Below, piece by piece: positions 22,938 through 32,996 of a stretch of DNA of 64,000 nucleotides. Numbering within the stretch: the stretch's first letter is position 1; each line of letters starts with the position of its first letter. Under the pieces are notes generated by a model. It did not search any database. It was not told where the DNA came from and was given only the letters and a program-made list of their open reading frames with translations. This DNA is from Mesostigma viride (lineage: Eukaryota; Streptophyta; Mesostigmatophyceae; Mesostigmatales; Mesostigmataceae), in assembly GCA_009746045.1 (NCBI GenBank), contig RPFO01000276.1, positions 440,614-504,613 of the forward strand, written 5' to 3'. Both the position numbers and the translations under genes were made by a program.

Positions 22938-23488
22938 GCCTGTCAGCCGGGGGTAACCTGGACAGGTCCTTAGATAGTACCCCAGATAAAAATTTTTGCC
23001 TGCCTGTTTTTATAACCTCTGTAGGAGCTGAATCTTCCCTACCACTACGTGTGCGTCCTCTTATGTTCTTGAATGGTGGTTTAACCGTTCCCCACACTGT
23101 TGTAGACCCTTTCTTGCATGCTGATGAACTTTTGAATGTCTCTGTGTTGGTAGATAGCGGTGCGGCTAGCTCCTTTGTGAGCGAGGCCCTAGTTAGGCGT
23201 TTAGGACTAGTCCCTACCCCTCACACCAAACCTGTCACTGTTCATTATGCTGATGGTCGCACCAGTCATTCCCCGGGTACGGTGTCCCTTCCCCTGGTCA
23301 TACAAGGACGTACTGTCAACCTGACGGCCACTATAGGCCCTATCACTACCGCTGATGTATTACTAGGATTAGATTGGCACCAGGATAATAAGATTACTAT
23401 TAATTATGATACCATGGTCATTTGGTTTCCAGATAGCTCTTACTGGGTACCGAACGTCATTATAGATTGGAAAATTTATCCTTGGTAG
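22938..23488 (+). CDS. pro: retropepsin-like aspartic protease
   Basis: The frame is open from within the G-run at the end of gag to a stop at 23,486-23,488, with no obvious start codon at its beginning (first ATG 23,063). The catalytic motif is VLVDSGAASSFVS, followed by a second hydrophobic GLDW-type motif (DVLLGLDWHQDNKITINY), both typical of Ty3/gypsy proteases. It is entered by a -1 shift relative to gag, and the RT frame is again -1 relative to this one, overlapping at 23,467-23,488. It would cut the Gag-Pol polyprotein. Confidence 0.88.
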
Positions 23489-24968
23489 ATATTACTCCTC
23501 CTACACCTGTTGATCCTCCTGTAAGACCTATACCTGAAGTATTAATGTCCAATGATGAGTTGCGTTCTGAATTAAAGGAATATGGATATTTATTATGTAT
23601 GTTCCTTCAGTTAGAAGTACAGGAGATACCTATCACTAATAATAGTGTGGATATAGATATAAACACAGTGGATACAATAGGAGTGGGATTTACTGAAAAT
23701 GAAATAGTAAGATACATGGCTGTGATAGATTCCTCAAAAGTTTTTGAAGAAAAGACTCCTTCTTATCCTCCTCCTCGTTCTGTTTTACACCGTGTAGTTA
23801 TCAAGGACGGTGCAGTTCCTACGCACTCTCCGATGTATAGAATGGGCCCTACCGAGTTAAAGGAACTAAAACAGATTTTAGTGTCACTATTAGAAGCAGG
23901 ATTGATAGAGCCTAGTAACTCTCCCTACTCAGCTGGTGTCCTGTTAGTTCCTAAGCCAAATGGCAAGTTTCGCCTAGTTACTGATTATAGGAAGTTGAAT
24001 GATATTACTGTGAAGTCTAAATACCCTCTACCTCGTATTGATGATATATTTAATAAGGTTAAAGGTTCCACTTGTTTCACAGTACTGGATTGTGCGGATG
24101 GTTTTTGGCAGTTGCGGATAGCTCCTGAGGATTGCCATAAAACCGCCTTTGCTACCCCTTTTGGTCATTACCAGTTTAGAGTAGCGGCTATGGGACTCTG
24201 TAACTCGCCTGCCTCTTTTCAAATGTTAATGAATGAAGTGCTTAGACCTGTTATGGGAAATTCTCACCTTCCTCAGGTGTCCTCTGATTTAAAGGATCCT
24301 TCCTTCTCCTCTGTTTCTTTATCTGAGCATGACCGTTCTTGTGCTCAAGCTTACTTAGATGATATTCTTATTTACTCTCCTGATTTTGAAACGCACCTAC
24401 GTGATTTAAAGAAAGTATTAGAAATAATGGCTGAAAATTCTTTGTGGGCGCGCCGTGCTAAAGTTCGTTCGGGTAGGAGTGTCCCATTTTTAGGGCACGT
24501 TCTGTCAGATGCCGGGGTCGCTACCGACCCGGATAAAACTAAGTCAATTCAGGAATGGCCTACCCCTACCGACGTTAAAGGTGTACGTAGCTTTCTAGGA
24601 ATTGCTTCCTACTATAGGCGTTTTATCCCGCGTTTCGCAACTATAGCAGCCCCTATTAATCATTTATTAAAGAAGGATATCCCCTTTGTTTGGAGTAGTG
24701 AATGCCAGTCGGCTTTTCAGTGTCTAAAATCCCTACTCCTTTCCCCTCCTGTACTCATCCTACCGGATACTACTAAACCCTTTGTTGTAGCTACAGATGC
24801 TAGTAAGGTAGCTATAGGGGGCGTTCTTCTCCAGGATCAGGGTCAGGGCTTACAGCCAATTGAGTATATCTCTAGGACAATGCTCCCTGCGGAGCGTAAC
24901 TATCCCGTACACCAGCAGGAACTCTTAGCGGTGGTGTATTGTTGCCACGCGTGGCAGCACTTTCTTAA
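23467..24968 (+). CDS. pol: reverse transcriptase and N-terminal part of RNase H
   Basis: The frame has no ATG at its start and is probably reached by frameshift. RT motifs in order: LVPKPNGKFRLVTDYRKLN, YPLPRIDDIF, FTVLDCADGFWQLRI, TAFATPFGHYQF, the catalytic AYLDDILIYS (YLDD near residue 296), FLGHVLSDAGV and GVRSFLGIASYYRRFIP. RNase H begins at about residue 430 (PFVVATDASKVAIGGVLLQD, then NYPVHQQELLAVVYCCHAWQ). Between LRPVMG and YLDD there are about 25 more residues than usual, rich in Ser and Asp. At 24,968 the ORF is interrupted by a TTAA-type element; RNase H resumes at 26,695 in a frame that continues correctly once the insert and one TTAA are removed. Confidence 0.93.
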
Positions 24969-26690
24969 CACGTCGTCTGTAGCCACACCTATTTTTAGGA
25001 CTGAGTTCAACTCAGTCCTAAATTTAGGACTGAGATTTGGGGTTTCGTAGAAAATTTGCCCCGATCGGAAGGTTTGTCAAAAAAATTCCCTCAAAATTTA
25101 TTCAAATACTACGTGAAAAGATCTTTCTTGGACATATTTTTGCGATTTTTTTGGATTTGGTATGAGCGGCTAAATGTACGGTCAAAGAACAGGTGGTAAG
25201 GGTACTTTTCCACGTGAAACGTGAGTTCCGGAAATGCACGACCTAGCCATGGCGGCTTGCGCCCATGCATGCAGTTTACGTTTGCCGACGATATAGCTGG
25301 CCAAACTCAGGAAATAGTTTTTATATATCATAGAGATGATACAAGTCAATTTTCAGCTCGCGGGGATGCGATTTACTAGGTGTCGGCACCGTTCTTGCTG
25401 GAAAAAGCTGCGATCAGGCAGGCCGACGGAATTGATTACTACAACTGCTTTCCGGCGAAATTCGAAGAATTTATAGGTATCTTTCTACCTTTTATCATGC
25501 ATTGTCATAGAATTGACTTAGTGGCAGTATAGATTTGATGATTTCGACCACTCTGTCACTTCATGGTGTGTGCGCCTCAAAGTGCCACTTTTGCGGGCAC
25601 CGCCTGGGCCAAGGTAACGCCAGCCATGCAAGGTAAAGCCGGAATATCGTTGTCTCATCATTTCTTGATGTTCTTACATGAGTTTAAGCTTGCGAGGTGT
25701 TGCCAGTTTCGAGTCTTGATGCTCTTTCTTGACCGTTGCCTGCCCCTCTCCAAAACCCCCTTTTTAGATGATGTTGCCAGGCATTTGCCTTGCCCTGGTG
25801 TAGTTGTGCAGGTTTTTAGGCGCTGTATGGGTTTAAACACCTTCATAGATGTTAGTTGTTCTTTTGCTACGTTCATACTGCATAATTGTGTTGCCATGGG
25901 CCTCGTCAAGGGTGCTTTCAAGCTTATATGGGTGAGTGAAAGATCTTGGTGGTAAACCACTGTCATCATGTGCCAGCAAGTATGTTGGCCATGCCATGGC
26001 AAGGCAAAACAGTTTCATCCATGTCCATTCTTGTTAGAGACACTTGAAATATGCTTAACCTGCCCAATACATTGGTGGTTAACACAAAAAAAAAAACTTT
26101 CGTGGGTAGGTATCCAAACCCATTCCCTACGTGCTTGCATAGGCTCTCACACATTATAAGGTATAATATAACTGCAATATGATGATGCAAGCATGTTGTC
26201 CTATTATGCTGGAAGGGAAATGAGTTGATTGGCATGGTTGGTGGCCACGGTGGTGTGTAGTACGACCGCACTCCCATGCTAGCATTTTGTTACCAAGGCC
26301 CAGTCCTATTTATAGGACTGGCAGTGTTTTGCATGTTTCAGGCAGTGCCAGTGGCCGAATTGAGTCCAGTTTTTTGCCACAGTTCAAGAACTCTAATATC
26401 TACATGCCTATGATTTTTAATAGTGAATATGGATTTTATTGGATTTTACACACTCGTGCTTCCACAGAAAATTCCAAAATCGCGAGTAAGGGTTGAGAGT
26501 CATGTATAATTTTACATGATTTGGTCAACATATGATTTTTTAAGCACATGCCCAAGCATTAGCATGATATTGAGTGCTATGATGCATATCAAACATATGG
26601 GGTACCCCCCTACCCTTACCGCCATGTGCATGATCTCAAAGATGGTATACTCAGTCCTATTTTTAGGACTGAGTTTCTACAGGGGACGTG
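24969..26690. mobile_element. TTAA-type (piggyBac-like) non-autonomous DNA element
   Basis: 1,722 bp flanked by TTAA at 24,965-24,968 and 26,691-26,694. Terminal inverted repeats are CACGTCGTCTGTAG at left and, on the opposite strand at right, CACGTCCCCTGTAG. Just inside both ends lie palindromes built from ACTCAGTCC and GGACTGAGT, with a related one near 26,303-26,325. No transposase; the small ORFs (for example 25,563-25,955) have no recognisable domain. Removing the insert plus one TTAA keeps the RNase H frame open across the site, which strongly supports these boundaries. Confidence 0.85.
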
Positions 26691-26694
26691 TTAA

Positions 26695-26986
26695 AGGTGC
26701 TCAATTTGATGTCTGTCTGAATGAACCCTGTGAGTTAGATCCTTATAGGCTAGTTATCCAAACGGATCACCGTCCCCTTACCCATCTTCTCTCCCAACCC
26801 AACCTTACCCCTCGGCAAGCGCGCTGGATGGAATTTTTAGCACAGTTTTCCCCTTTTAAACTTCAGTATGTAAAGGGTGTAGATAACATAGTACCAGATG
26901 CACTCTCTCGTCGTGCAGATTACTCCTTTTTCGAGGACCTTGATGTTCTCAATACTACTCTAGTTCCTACTACTACATGGGTGTAA
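26695..26986 (+). CDS. pol: RNase H, C-terminal part (split by insertion)
   Basis: Starts directly after the right TTAA. It carries the end of the retroviral-type RNase H domain: YRLVIQTDHRPLTHLLSQP, with the catalytic Asp in the TDH motif, then ARWMEFLAQFSPFKLQYVKG and NIVPDALSRR. The frame stops at 26,984-26,986; the next pol segment is in a different frame. Confidence 0.88.
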
Positions 26987-27324
26987 CCCCTTATGGTGAA
27001 CTACCTGATGATGAATCCTATGCCTACCTCTTTCATACAGCTGTTCGCATGCCTGATCTCCTTTCTCACGTAGGACTCTCTCTCCCGTGTGAGGCCCTTC
27101 CCGTGGCCTCGGTGGGGGGGGAGGGGAAAAATAAAATTTCTATACCGCTTAGCCATATAGCGACTAGGTCAGGAAAGTCTTATGAAAACATAGTCCCTTT
27201 AGGACCTCCCCTTCTCTTTGGCAAGGCGGTAGGAGATCTCTTTAAACCTGTTCTGGATACCTCTGTAGCGATGCCTACCTCTGATCTTGAACGTCTTATT
27301 AGTAGATTTACGGCCACTGCATGA
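26977..27324 (+). CDS. linker region between RNase H and integrase
   Basis: About 115 residues in a frame shifted relative to both neighbours, with no recognised domain. It overlaps the RNase H end by 10 bp and the integrase frame by 38 bp, so it probably represents the RNase H-integrase connection of pol with a frame break on either side. A G-run (8 G, A, 4 G) at about 27,114-27,126 lies inside it. Confidence 0.55.
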   Translation: MGVTPYGELPDDESYAYLFHTAVRMPDLLSHVGLSLPCEALPVASVGGEGKNKISIPLSHIATRSGKSYENIVPLGPPLLFGKAVGDLFKPVLDTSVAMPTSDLERLISRFTATA

Positions 27325-28804
27325 GCCGGAAGCATTAGCTGCCATTGCTGCACATCCCCAACAATTAGGCAAGCACCCCTGTAAATTCGTAGGTGGGTTT
27401 TTATATGTGCAGATAGCAGATTCTCCCCCTCAATGGCGCCTGTATGTCCCTCCTATCTGTCGCTCCTCCTTGCTCTTTGAGTTGCATGACTTAGCTGCTC
27501 ATCAGGGTGGCAAACGGGTACGGGACCTAGTAGCCCGCTCCTATTACTGGCCTTCCCTTTATAAGGATGTAGATGAGTATGTTAGAACTTGTCAATCTTG
27601 CCAGGAGATGAAACCCAATAACGTAGGACAGATAGCAGAACCTAGGACCTTGCCTGACCCCATCATGCCGTGGGATTCTATCATGATGGATTTTGTAGGA
27701 CCTTTTAGAAAGAATGAAAGGGGCAATGCCCAGATCCTTGTGTTCATAGATCGTTTTACTCGTATGTGCCATCTCGTGCCGTGTCCGTTAGAACTCACAG
27801 CACGTGATTGCGCACGCCTATACCTCAATAATGTATACAGATATCATGGTTTGAGTAGGCAGTTTATTAGTGATAAGGATAAGTTATTTACCTCAGATTT
27901 TTGGCAGCAGTTTTTCGCTGCCATCGGTACCAAGGTTACCTACGGTACTGCCTACCACTCCTCCTCCTCTCATTTAGTAGAGCGTCTTAATAGGGTAGTA
28001 GAAGAAGCGCTTAGGCACTATGTTAATGGCTCGGGAAGTGATTGGGAGGATTATTTATGTTTGGTAGAGTTCTCCCTCAACAATTGTCCCCAAGCTGCGC
28101 ATGGATATACGCCCTTCTTCTTAGATACTGGTAGACAGCCTCTCACTCCTACCTCTCTCTTAGCTAGTCCTCTACGGGACAAGGATGATGTGTCCCGAGA
28201 TACTGTAGAAGGTGTACAGTCCTTACTAGATAGAATGAAAACTGCTCATGACCACGCGATCGCAGGGTACCAAAAAGCTCAGTCTAAGAAGTACCTTGCT
28301 AGGTTGCGTGCCTCCTTAGATAGAAGAGCACCTGAGATAGAAATAGGAGATCTAGTATTAGTAGAAGGCCCCCGTGTTGGCCGTTTTGCTCATAAGTTTG
28401 AAGCAGAACTTAAGGTCAAACTTAGGCCCGCCTTCTTAGGACCTTTCCATGTGTTGTCTAGAGTAGGAAATTTCTTATATAAAGTCGAAATCCCTACCTC
28501 TTGGCAGACACATTCAAACACCTTTCATAGAAGCCAGCTGAAACTGTACCACCCTAGTACGTTCGCTGGTAGAGAGCTAGCGCCTGCCCCTTTGGAGCAT
28601 AACCCTGACACTGGGGAAGTAGAAGACGAAGTAGAAAGCATCGTGGCCCATAGAGATATCAAAAAGGGCCGCGGTACCCAGCGTCAGTACAAAGTAAAGT
28701 GGATGTATGCTCGTAGTGAAGTAGATAAGGTCTGGTATACAGAGAGTGAGCTAGATGGGTGTAGTCGCCTGCTGCAGGAATATAAAACCCTGCACAAGCT
28801 CTAG
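27287..28804 (+). CDS. pol: integrase with C-terminal chromodomain
   Basis: 505 residues. A zinc-binding HHCC region lies at about 66-105 (ELHD...AHQGGKRV, then YVRTCQSCQ). The catalytic core has Asp in MMDFVGPF (about 134), Asp in FISDKDKLF (about 195) and Glu in LVERLNRVVEE (about 231), a DDE arrangement. The C-terminus (about 445-500) resembles a chromodomain: VESIVAHRDIKKG, YKVKWM and VWYTESELDG, matching the aromatic and W...E...L pattern. Chromodomain integrases can direct insertion to marked chromatin, which is known for chromoviruses and inferred here. Ends at TAG 28,802. Confidence 0.92.
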   Translation: MNVLLVDLRPLHEPEALAAIAAHPQQLGKHPCKFVGGFLYVQIADSPPQWRLYVPPICRSSLLFELHDLAAHQGGKRVRDLVARSYYWPSLYKDVDEYVRTCQSCQEMKPNNVGQIAEPRTLPDPIMPWDSIMMDFVGPFRKNERGNAQILVFIDRFTRMCHLVPCPLELTARDCARLYLNNVYRYHGLSRQFISDKDKLFTSDFWQQFFAAIGTKVTYGTAYHSSSSHLVERLNRVVEEALRHYVNGSGSDWEDYLCLVEFSLNNCPQAAHGYTPFFLDTGRQPLTPTSLLASPLRDKDDVSRDTVEGVQSLLDRMKTAHDHAIAGYQKAQSKKYLARLRASLDRRAPEIEIGDLVLVEGPRVGRFAHKFEAELKVKLRPAFLGPFHVLSRVGNFLYKVEIPTSWQTHSNTFHRSQLKLYHPSTFAGRELAPAPLEHNPDTGEVEDEVESIVAHRDIKKGRGTQRQYKVKWMYARSEVDKVWYTESELDGCSRLLQEYKTLHKL

Positions 28805-28880
28805 TTGTAGACCTTCTCCTCTCTTATGTTATGTCTGCTGTCGACGGGTGGTTGGTTGTCCCCTCCCCTCCGCAGCCGTC

Positions 28881-29245
28881 ATGTCAGAGCCTACCCCTCC
28901 GGCTGAGAGCCCGCTGCCGTCCCCGCCCCTACCGGACCCTGAGCTGTACTTCGAGGCCCTTCCGGGCCGCTGGGTGTCACGGTCCAGCTTCCCGGGTGGC
29001 ATCGTGCAACCGGCCCTCCAGGCCCAACATGCGGGCTTAGTCAGGGCTGCTCTCTTCGGGGTCACGTGATACGGTCCCTCCCCTGCTGAACCGCACCAGC
29101 TTGTTTTGCACGGGTTCGACGATGCCGGGCACTGTTTGCTAGAATGTGGCTCCAGCTGTCCAGCCCTGGGACAGATAGCTGCGGTTCTCCAGTGCCCCAG
29201 GGTGTTTTCCTACCTTTCTACCCCTGTGCATGGGCCGCTCTTGCC
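28881..29245 (+). CDS. retrotransposon ORF3, N-terminal segment
   Basis: Begins at ATG 28,881, 77 bp after the integrase stop. The N-terminus is Pro/Ser-rich (MSEPTPPAESPLPSPPLPDP), followed by FEALPGRWVSRSSFPGG. An in-frame TGA at 29,067-29,069 follows ACG; the same frame then stays open to the insertion at 29,246 with protein-like composition. ORF3 resumes at 31,062 and again at 40,967 after two nested elements. Total ORF3 coding length without inserts is about 2.3 kb. I do not recognise the protein. Confidence 0.55.
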
Positions 29246-31052
29246 CCAGGTTGGAAAATACGTGTGCGGGGTATAATACGTGGACTTAAAATACGCGTAT
29301 TATACGTGGGGGGTATAAAATACGCGGTGGTAAAATGCGCGACAGTTTTTGTGGTCCAATTGTCAGTCACCCAATTAGCACGCTTCTTGATGATGGTCAT
29401 GCAGTTATTACAACTGAAATTTGGTGTATATGCTTATTTATTAACATCTTCCATTTATGCCCTGCAATCCTATCTGATTATCACTACAATACGGTTCGTA
29501 GGAGACGCGAAATGAGTGAGAATGTTACCCGAGCGGTAACGAGGATTCGCACCGTTGATTTTAACATATGTTTCTTTTTTTGCGCCATTTGGCGAGCATC
29601 GACTGGAGCCTGAACCTAGCGGGGGGAATCGTGCGGGGGAATCGTGCGGGGGAATCTTGCGGGGGAATCTTGCGGGGAAAAATTCCGAACGTGAATTTAG
29701 CGAAGTCCTACTACATTTTGCTTGGGTACACGGTATACTACAGTTTCGTCAATGAAAATTTTCTTTAGTTGCGTTGGTGTTTCGTACGTTCCGCTGAAAT
29801 TTTCGTGTTCAGTGCCCAGATCACAATTTGATCCGGGCGCAAAATGATTGGCTGTACGGTACGAACCAAAAACGAAATTTTAGTATCTAAGTTCCGCAGC
29901 GCTTGCTGAATTTGCCCCGGAAGCCCGGGGGCACTTTCCCTGCTGAAAAAGGTGTCCGCGGAAGCGTATTGTAGTGATGATTTGTTAAATGCAGGGGGGA
30001 GCATGCTGCAACGGGAATAGTAAGGATTCAATTAATTAATTGATTGTAAGGAAAGCCATCCACTATATAATGCATGAGAGGACATAAGACACGACTTCCG
30101 AGAAGGAGGGGTGACGTGCCCAGCTCCTTTGTACTGGATCATGCCGGCCACCATCTGCTTGAAAGAGGCGCTCTCAGCCGCATTGAAGCAATGCCGTTCT
30201 CGATAAAAAATTCGGCAGCCAGCAGCTGGACACCTTTCTCGTCGACGGGAACCAGCCATTTGGTGATGCTCAGCTGGCCTTTGCTGGGAACCGACGACAA
30301 TGCAAGTCAGCCGGCGCAGCAGCTGCCCCTCCCATCTCCGCCATTGCCCTGTTCAAATTGTGCTGCTTCTTGGCGTCTGACTGCTGCGACTTGTTGTTAT
30401 ACATCCTGAGAAACCTGCTCCGGATATTCGGTGGAATTTTGTCGCAGGGTAACATCCCTTCCCCTGCGATTCCGGCAAAGTGTGCACGGACTCGGAATAC
30501 GCTGATTGCCCCCGCCCCGTATGAGATCTAGAACTTCTTGTTGCAAAATGAGCAGAACTTATTCGACACAAACTGCGTTTTGTTCTGTGACTGCTTCTTT
30601 CTTCTCGAGAACGAAATCCCATTCAGGCCCTTTCTTCTTCATGGCTGCAAATCGAAAATGGCTGCACACTGTCGCACAGTCGCACTGGCCTCGTCGTCGC
30701 TATATTGCATTACACCGTCAGTAGCACAGCTGGCATTTGCTGGCACACTGTTATTTATGCGTTATGTACCTAGTCCTAGCTGTCTCCTACCGGCCAAACA
30801 TTTTGCAAGGCTTGCGCTTTATGAAAAGAACTGTACGCATCTACTTCTAGTAGTAAAAATCTCAAATGTGCAGTGAGCGCGCCGCGCCCAGAACCTGGGC
30901 ACCGCTCCAGTGCCCGCTGCCCGCTGGTAGCCCCGAAAAATTCTAAGTCCAAACCGCGTGGTCAGACGTAAAATACGCGTAAAATACGTCGAGGCCCATA
31001 ATATGCTTTATCCCGCATTTTATCGCAAAAGTGCGGCGTACAGACCAACCCG
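29246..31052. mobile_element. non-autonomous DNA element with 9-bp TSD
   Basis: 1,807 bp flanked by GCTCTTGCC at 29,237-29,245 and 31,053-31,061. Termini are imperfectly inverted: left CCAGGTTGGAAAATACG, right (opposite strand) CGGGTTGGTCTGTACG. Subterminal copies of TAAAATACGCG are found near both ends. It has a 13-bp tandem run (GGGGAATCGTGCG type) at about 29,617-29,678. No domain-bearing ORF. The 9-bp TSD points to Mutator-like elements, but the weak termini leave this open. Confidence 0.6.
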
Positions 31053-31061
31053 GCTCTTGCC

Positions 31062-31626
31062 TACGGGATGTGTTCCCCTGGCTGCCGGCCGAGGATGATG
31101 CGGAAATAGATGAGAACCCCTGCGACCTTCTACGGGCAGTAGAGTTCATGGAGATAGCAGACCAGTCAGCGGGCGTAGGATTGGGCGACCCTACCCCTAC
31201 GGACGCGCCGGTAGAGGCACAGTATTCTCCTGAGTATTCGGCCTCCCCTGCGGCGTCCTCCTCTTCAGGGTCGGCGCCTTCCCCTGTCCCGTCTTCTCCA
31301 AGGTCGGCCCTGTGCGCATCGGTGGAGCCTACCCCTTTGGGCTCTGGTCGTGAGCCTGATCCTCTTTCGGCGACAGTTTCTGCGATGCAGGCGCAGATTC
31401 AGTCCCTGACGGCGGCCTTCGGGGCCTTCATGGCGGCCCAGGCGCACCGGCGCTCCAGCCACGCCAGGTGGGGTGTCTGCCGCAGCTGTGCCCCCTTCCC
31501 CTTCGGTCGCCTCGGCGTCTACGGGTCCGTCTGTGCCGCGCGAGCCCTCGGCGGCTGCGGCTCCCTCTGTTGCTGCGGCTCCTACGCCTTCGGCTACCTC
31601 TGCGCCTGCTACTGACGTACCTGCGC
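31062..31626 (+). CDS. retrotransposon ORF3, middle segment
   Basis: Starts in the frame reading CLRDVFPWLPAEDDAEID, followed by an acidic and then strongly Pro/Ala/Ser-rich region, and a short helical stretch SAMQAQIQSLTAAFGAFMAA that could form a coiled coil or assembly helix. A one-base frame change at about 31,440-31,470 is needed to reach the Pro/Ala-rich frame that runs to the next insertion at 31,627. No known domain recognised. Confidence 0.55.
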
Positions 31627-31655
31627 GGGTGGTTTTACCGGATTAGGATACATTT
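31627..31655 (+). repeat. left terminal inverted repeat of the 9.3-kb element
   Basis: 29 bp, perfect inverse of 40,935-40,963. The last part (GGATACATTT) is repeated in inverted form about 8 bp further in, giving a hairpin at 31,645-31,677. Confidence 0.9.
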
Positions 31656-32165
31656 GCACGGCTTCAAATGTATCCTAAATGCACCATTGGCAAACATGGT
31701 TTCTGGACATGGTCGATATCATTAATATGTTTGGCAAGCATGATATGATCATGCTTGCCAAAGATGTTGTCTCTTTTCATATTTCACACATATATTATCG
31801 GCCTCGGCGTGCCATGCTTCCACGTTTGTTGTCTCTTTTCATATATTGTAAGTATGATCAATAAAATTCCAAACATGACCATGTTGGAGACTTCAAGTGG
31901 AGCATCATGATTACTGTTTTCACTATTACGTAACCCATGGTTCATGTTAACATGGCATAATGAGCAATCCTATTGACCCCATGACTAATGGTGAAGTTAA
32001 TAAAGTTACATCGTGGCACGTCACTATAGCATCAAGTTGCATCATTGTGCATAAAGTAGTTTAGCACTGAGTTGGCATGCCAACACCAGGTACACTAAAT
32101 AAATTAAAACCAGAATTGATAAACAACCCAGTATCCAAATACAGTATCCATATATATGCAGGTCG

Positions 32166-32217
32166 TTTGCTTTGGTTTGAGTGATTTTACTCTGCTGTAA
32201 GTAATTATATTTTTAAA
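32166..32217 (+). mobile_element. 52-bp LINE 3'-end insertion with 16-bp TSD
   Basis: Matches the 3' end of the non-LTR element at 57,844-57,895 (TTTGCTTTGGTTTGAGTGAT, then ACTCTGCTGTAAGTAATT). It is flanked by a perfect 16-bp TSD ATATATATGCAGGTCG at 32,150-32,165 and 32,218-32,233. It is an extremely 5'-truncated copy and defines the element's true 3' terminus. Confidence 0.88.
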
Positions 32218-32589
32218 ATATATATGCAGGTCGTACTACAGGTGCAGCCACGGCTGCCACGCGGCTTCTGCAGCGATCACGCTCTTTCTCCTAGACAATT
32301 GCTCTACTGGTCCCTACAGGTCGGTCGACTTGGACCATGATGCGTCAAGAACAGTTAATTGACCGACTTAAACAAGATGTTTGTCTACATGCAGCTGTCT
32401 GCACCTAACTAACGCGAAACCGCGTGCTACCAAATATAGGGGGAAATGCATGAGTAACACATGTCAACGCACAACCGGTGGAAATCACGCGATACCAACC
32501 GCGGCAACAGTGGTGTGAACATAGCGGGCACTGACATGCAAAAAAGCACCAGCAGCGGCATCAGTAGCAAATTGTAGTAGCGGAACAAT

Positions 32590-32960
32590 AGCCACTACAT
32601 CAATGCAACAACACATCAGCCCAGCAACACAGCAGCAGCATGACCGTAGCACAGCAGCAGCACAACTGTAGCACATCAACACGGCCGCATAGCAGGAGCA
32701 CAAGTCAGCGCAGCAGCAACTTAGTATGCCGATTCCTGAATTTCCTATCAGTGGACTATAGTCCATTGATAGGAAATTCACTAATAGGCAGTACTAGCTC
32801 AGCAGCACGGCAGCAATGCAGCAGTGCATCAACACAGCAGCACGACAGCAATACATCAGCGGCACGGCAGCAATGCAGCAACACATCAGCACAATAGCAC
32901 AGCAGCAGCACGGCAGCAATGCAGCAGCAGTAGCATGGCAGCACAGCAGCAGCAGCAGCA
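32590..32960 (+). repeat. CAGCA-rich low-complexity region
   Basis: Many imperfect runs of CAGCAGCAC, CAGCAAT and CATCAGCAC. Open frames here (Ser/Gln/His/Ala-rich) are repeat by-products. It contains a 42-bp palindrome at 32,738-32,779. Confidence 0.75.
32738..32779. repeat. near-perfect 42-bp palindrome
   Basis: GAATTTCCTATCA, TGGACTATAGTCCA and TGATAGGAAATTC form a palindrome centred on TATA with one mismatched pair. Weaker symmetry extends outward to about 32,724-32,795. It interrupts the CAGCA-rich tract, so it may be a small inserted hairpin. Confidence 0.85.
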
Positions 32961-32996
32961 CATGAGCAGCTCAATGACAACAACGCTGCTTGCGCT

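Noticed and set aside
25563-25955. 130-residue ORF inside the TTAA element as a transposase remnant
   Set aside because: No DDE-type motif, Cys-rich domain or similarity to the piggyBac protein at 51,883-54,269 could be seen.
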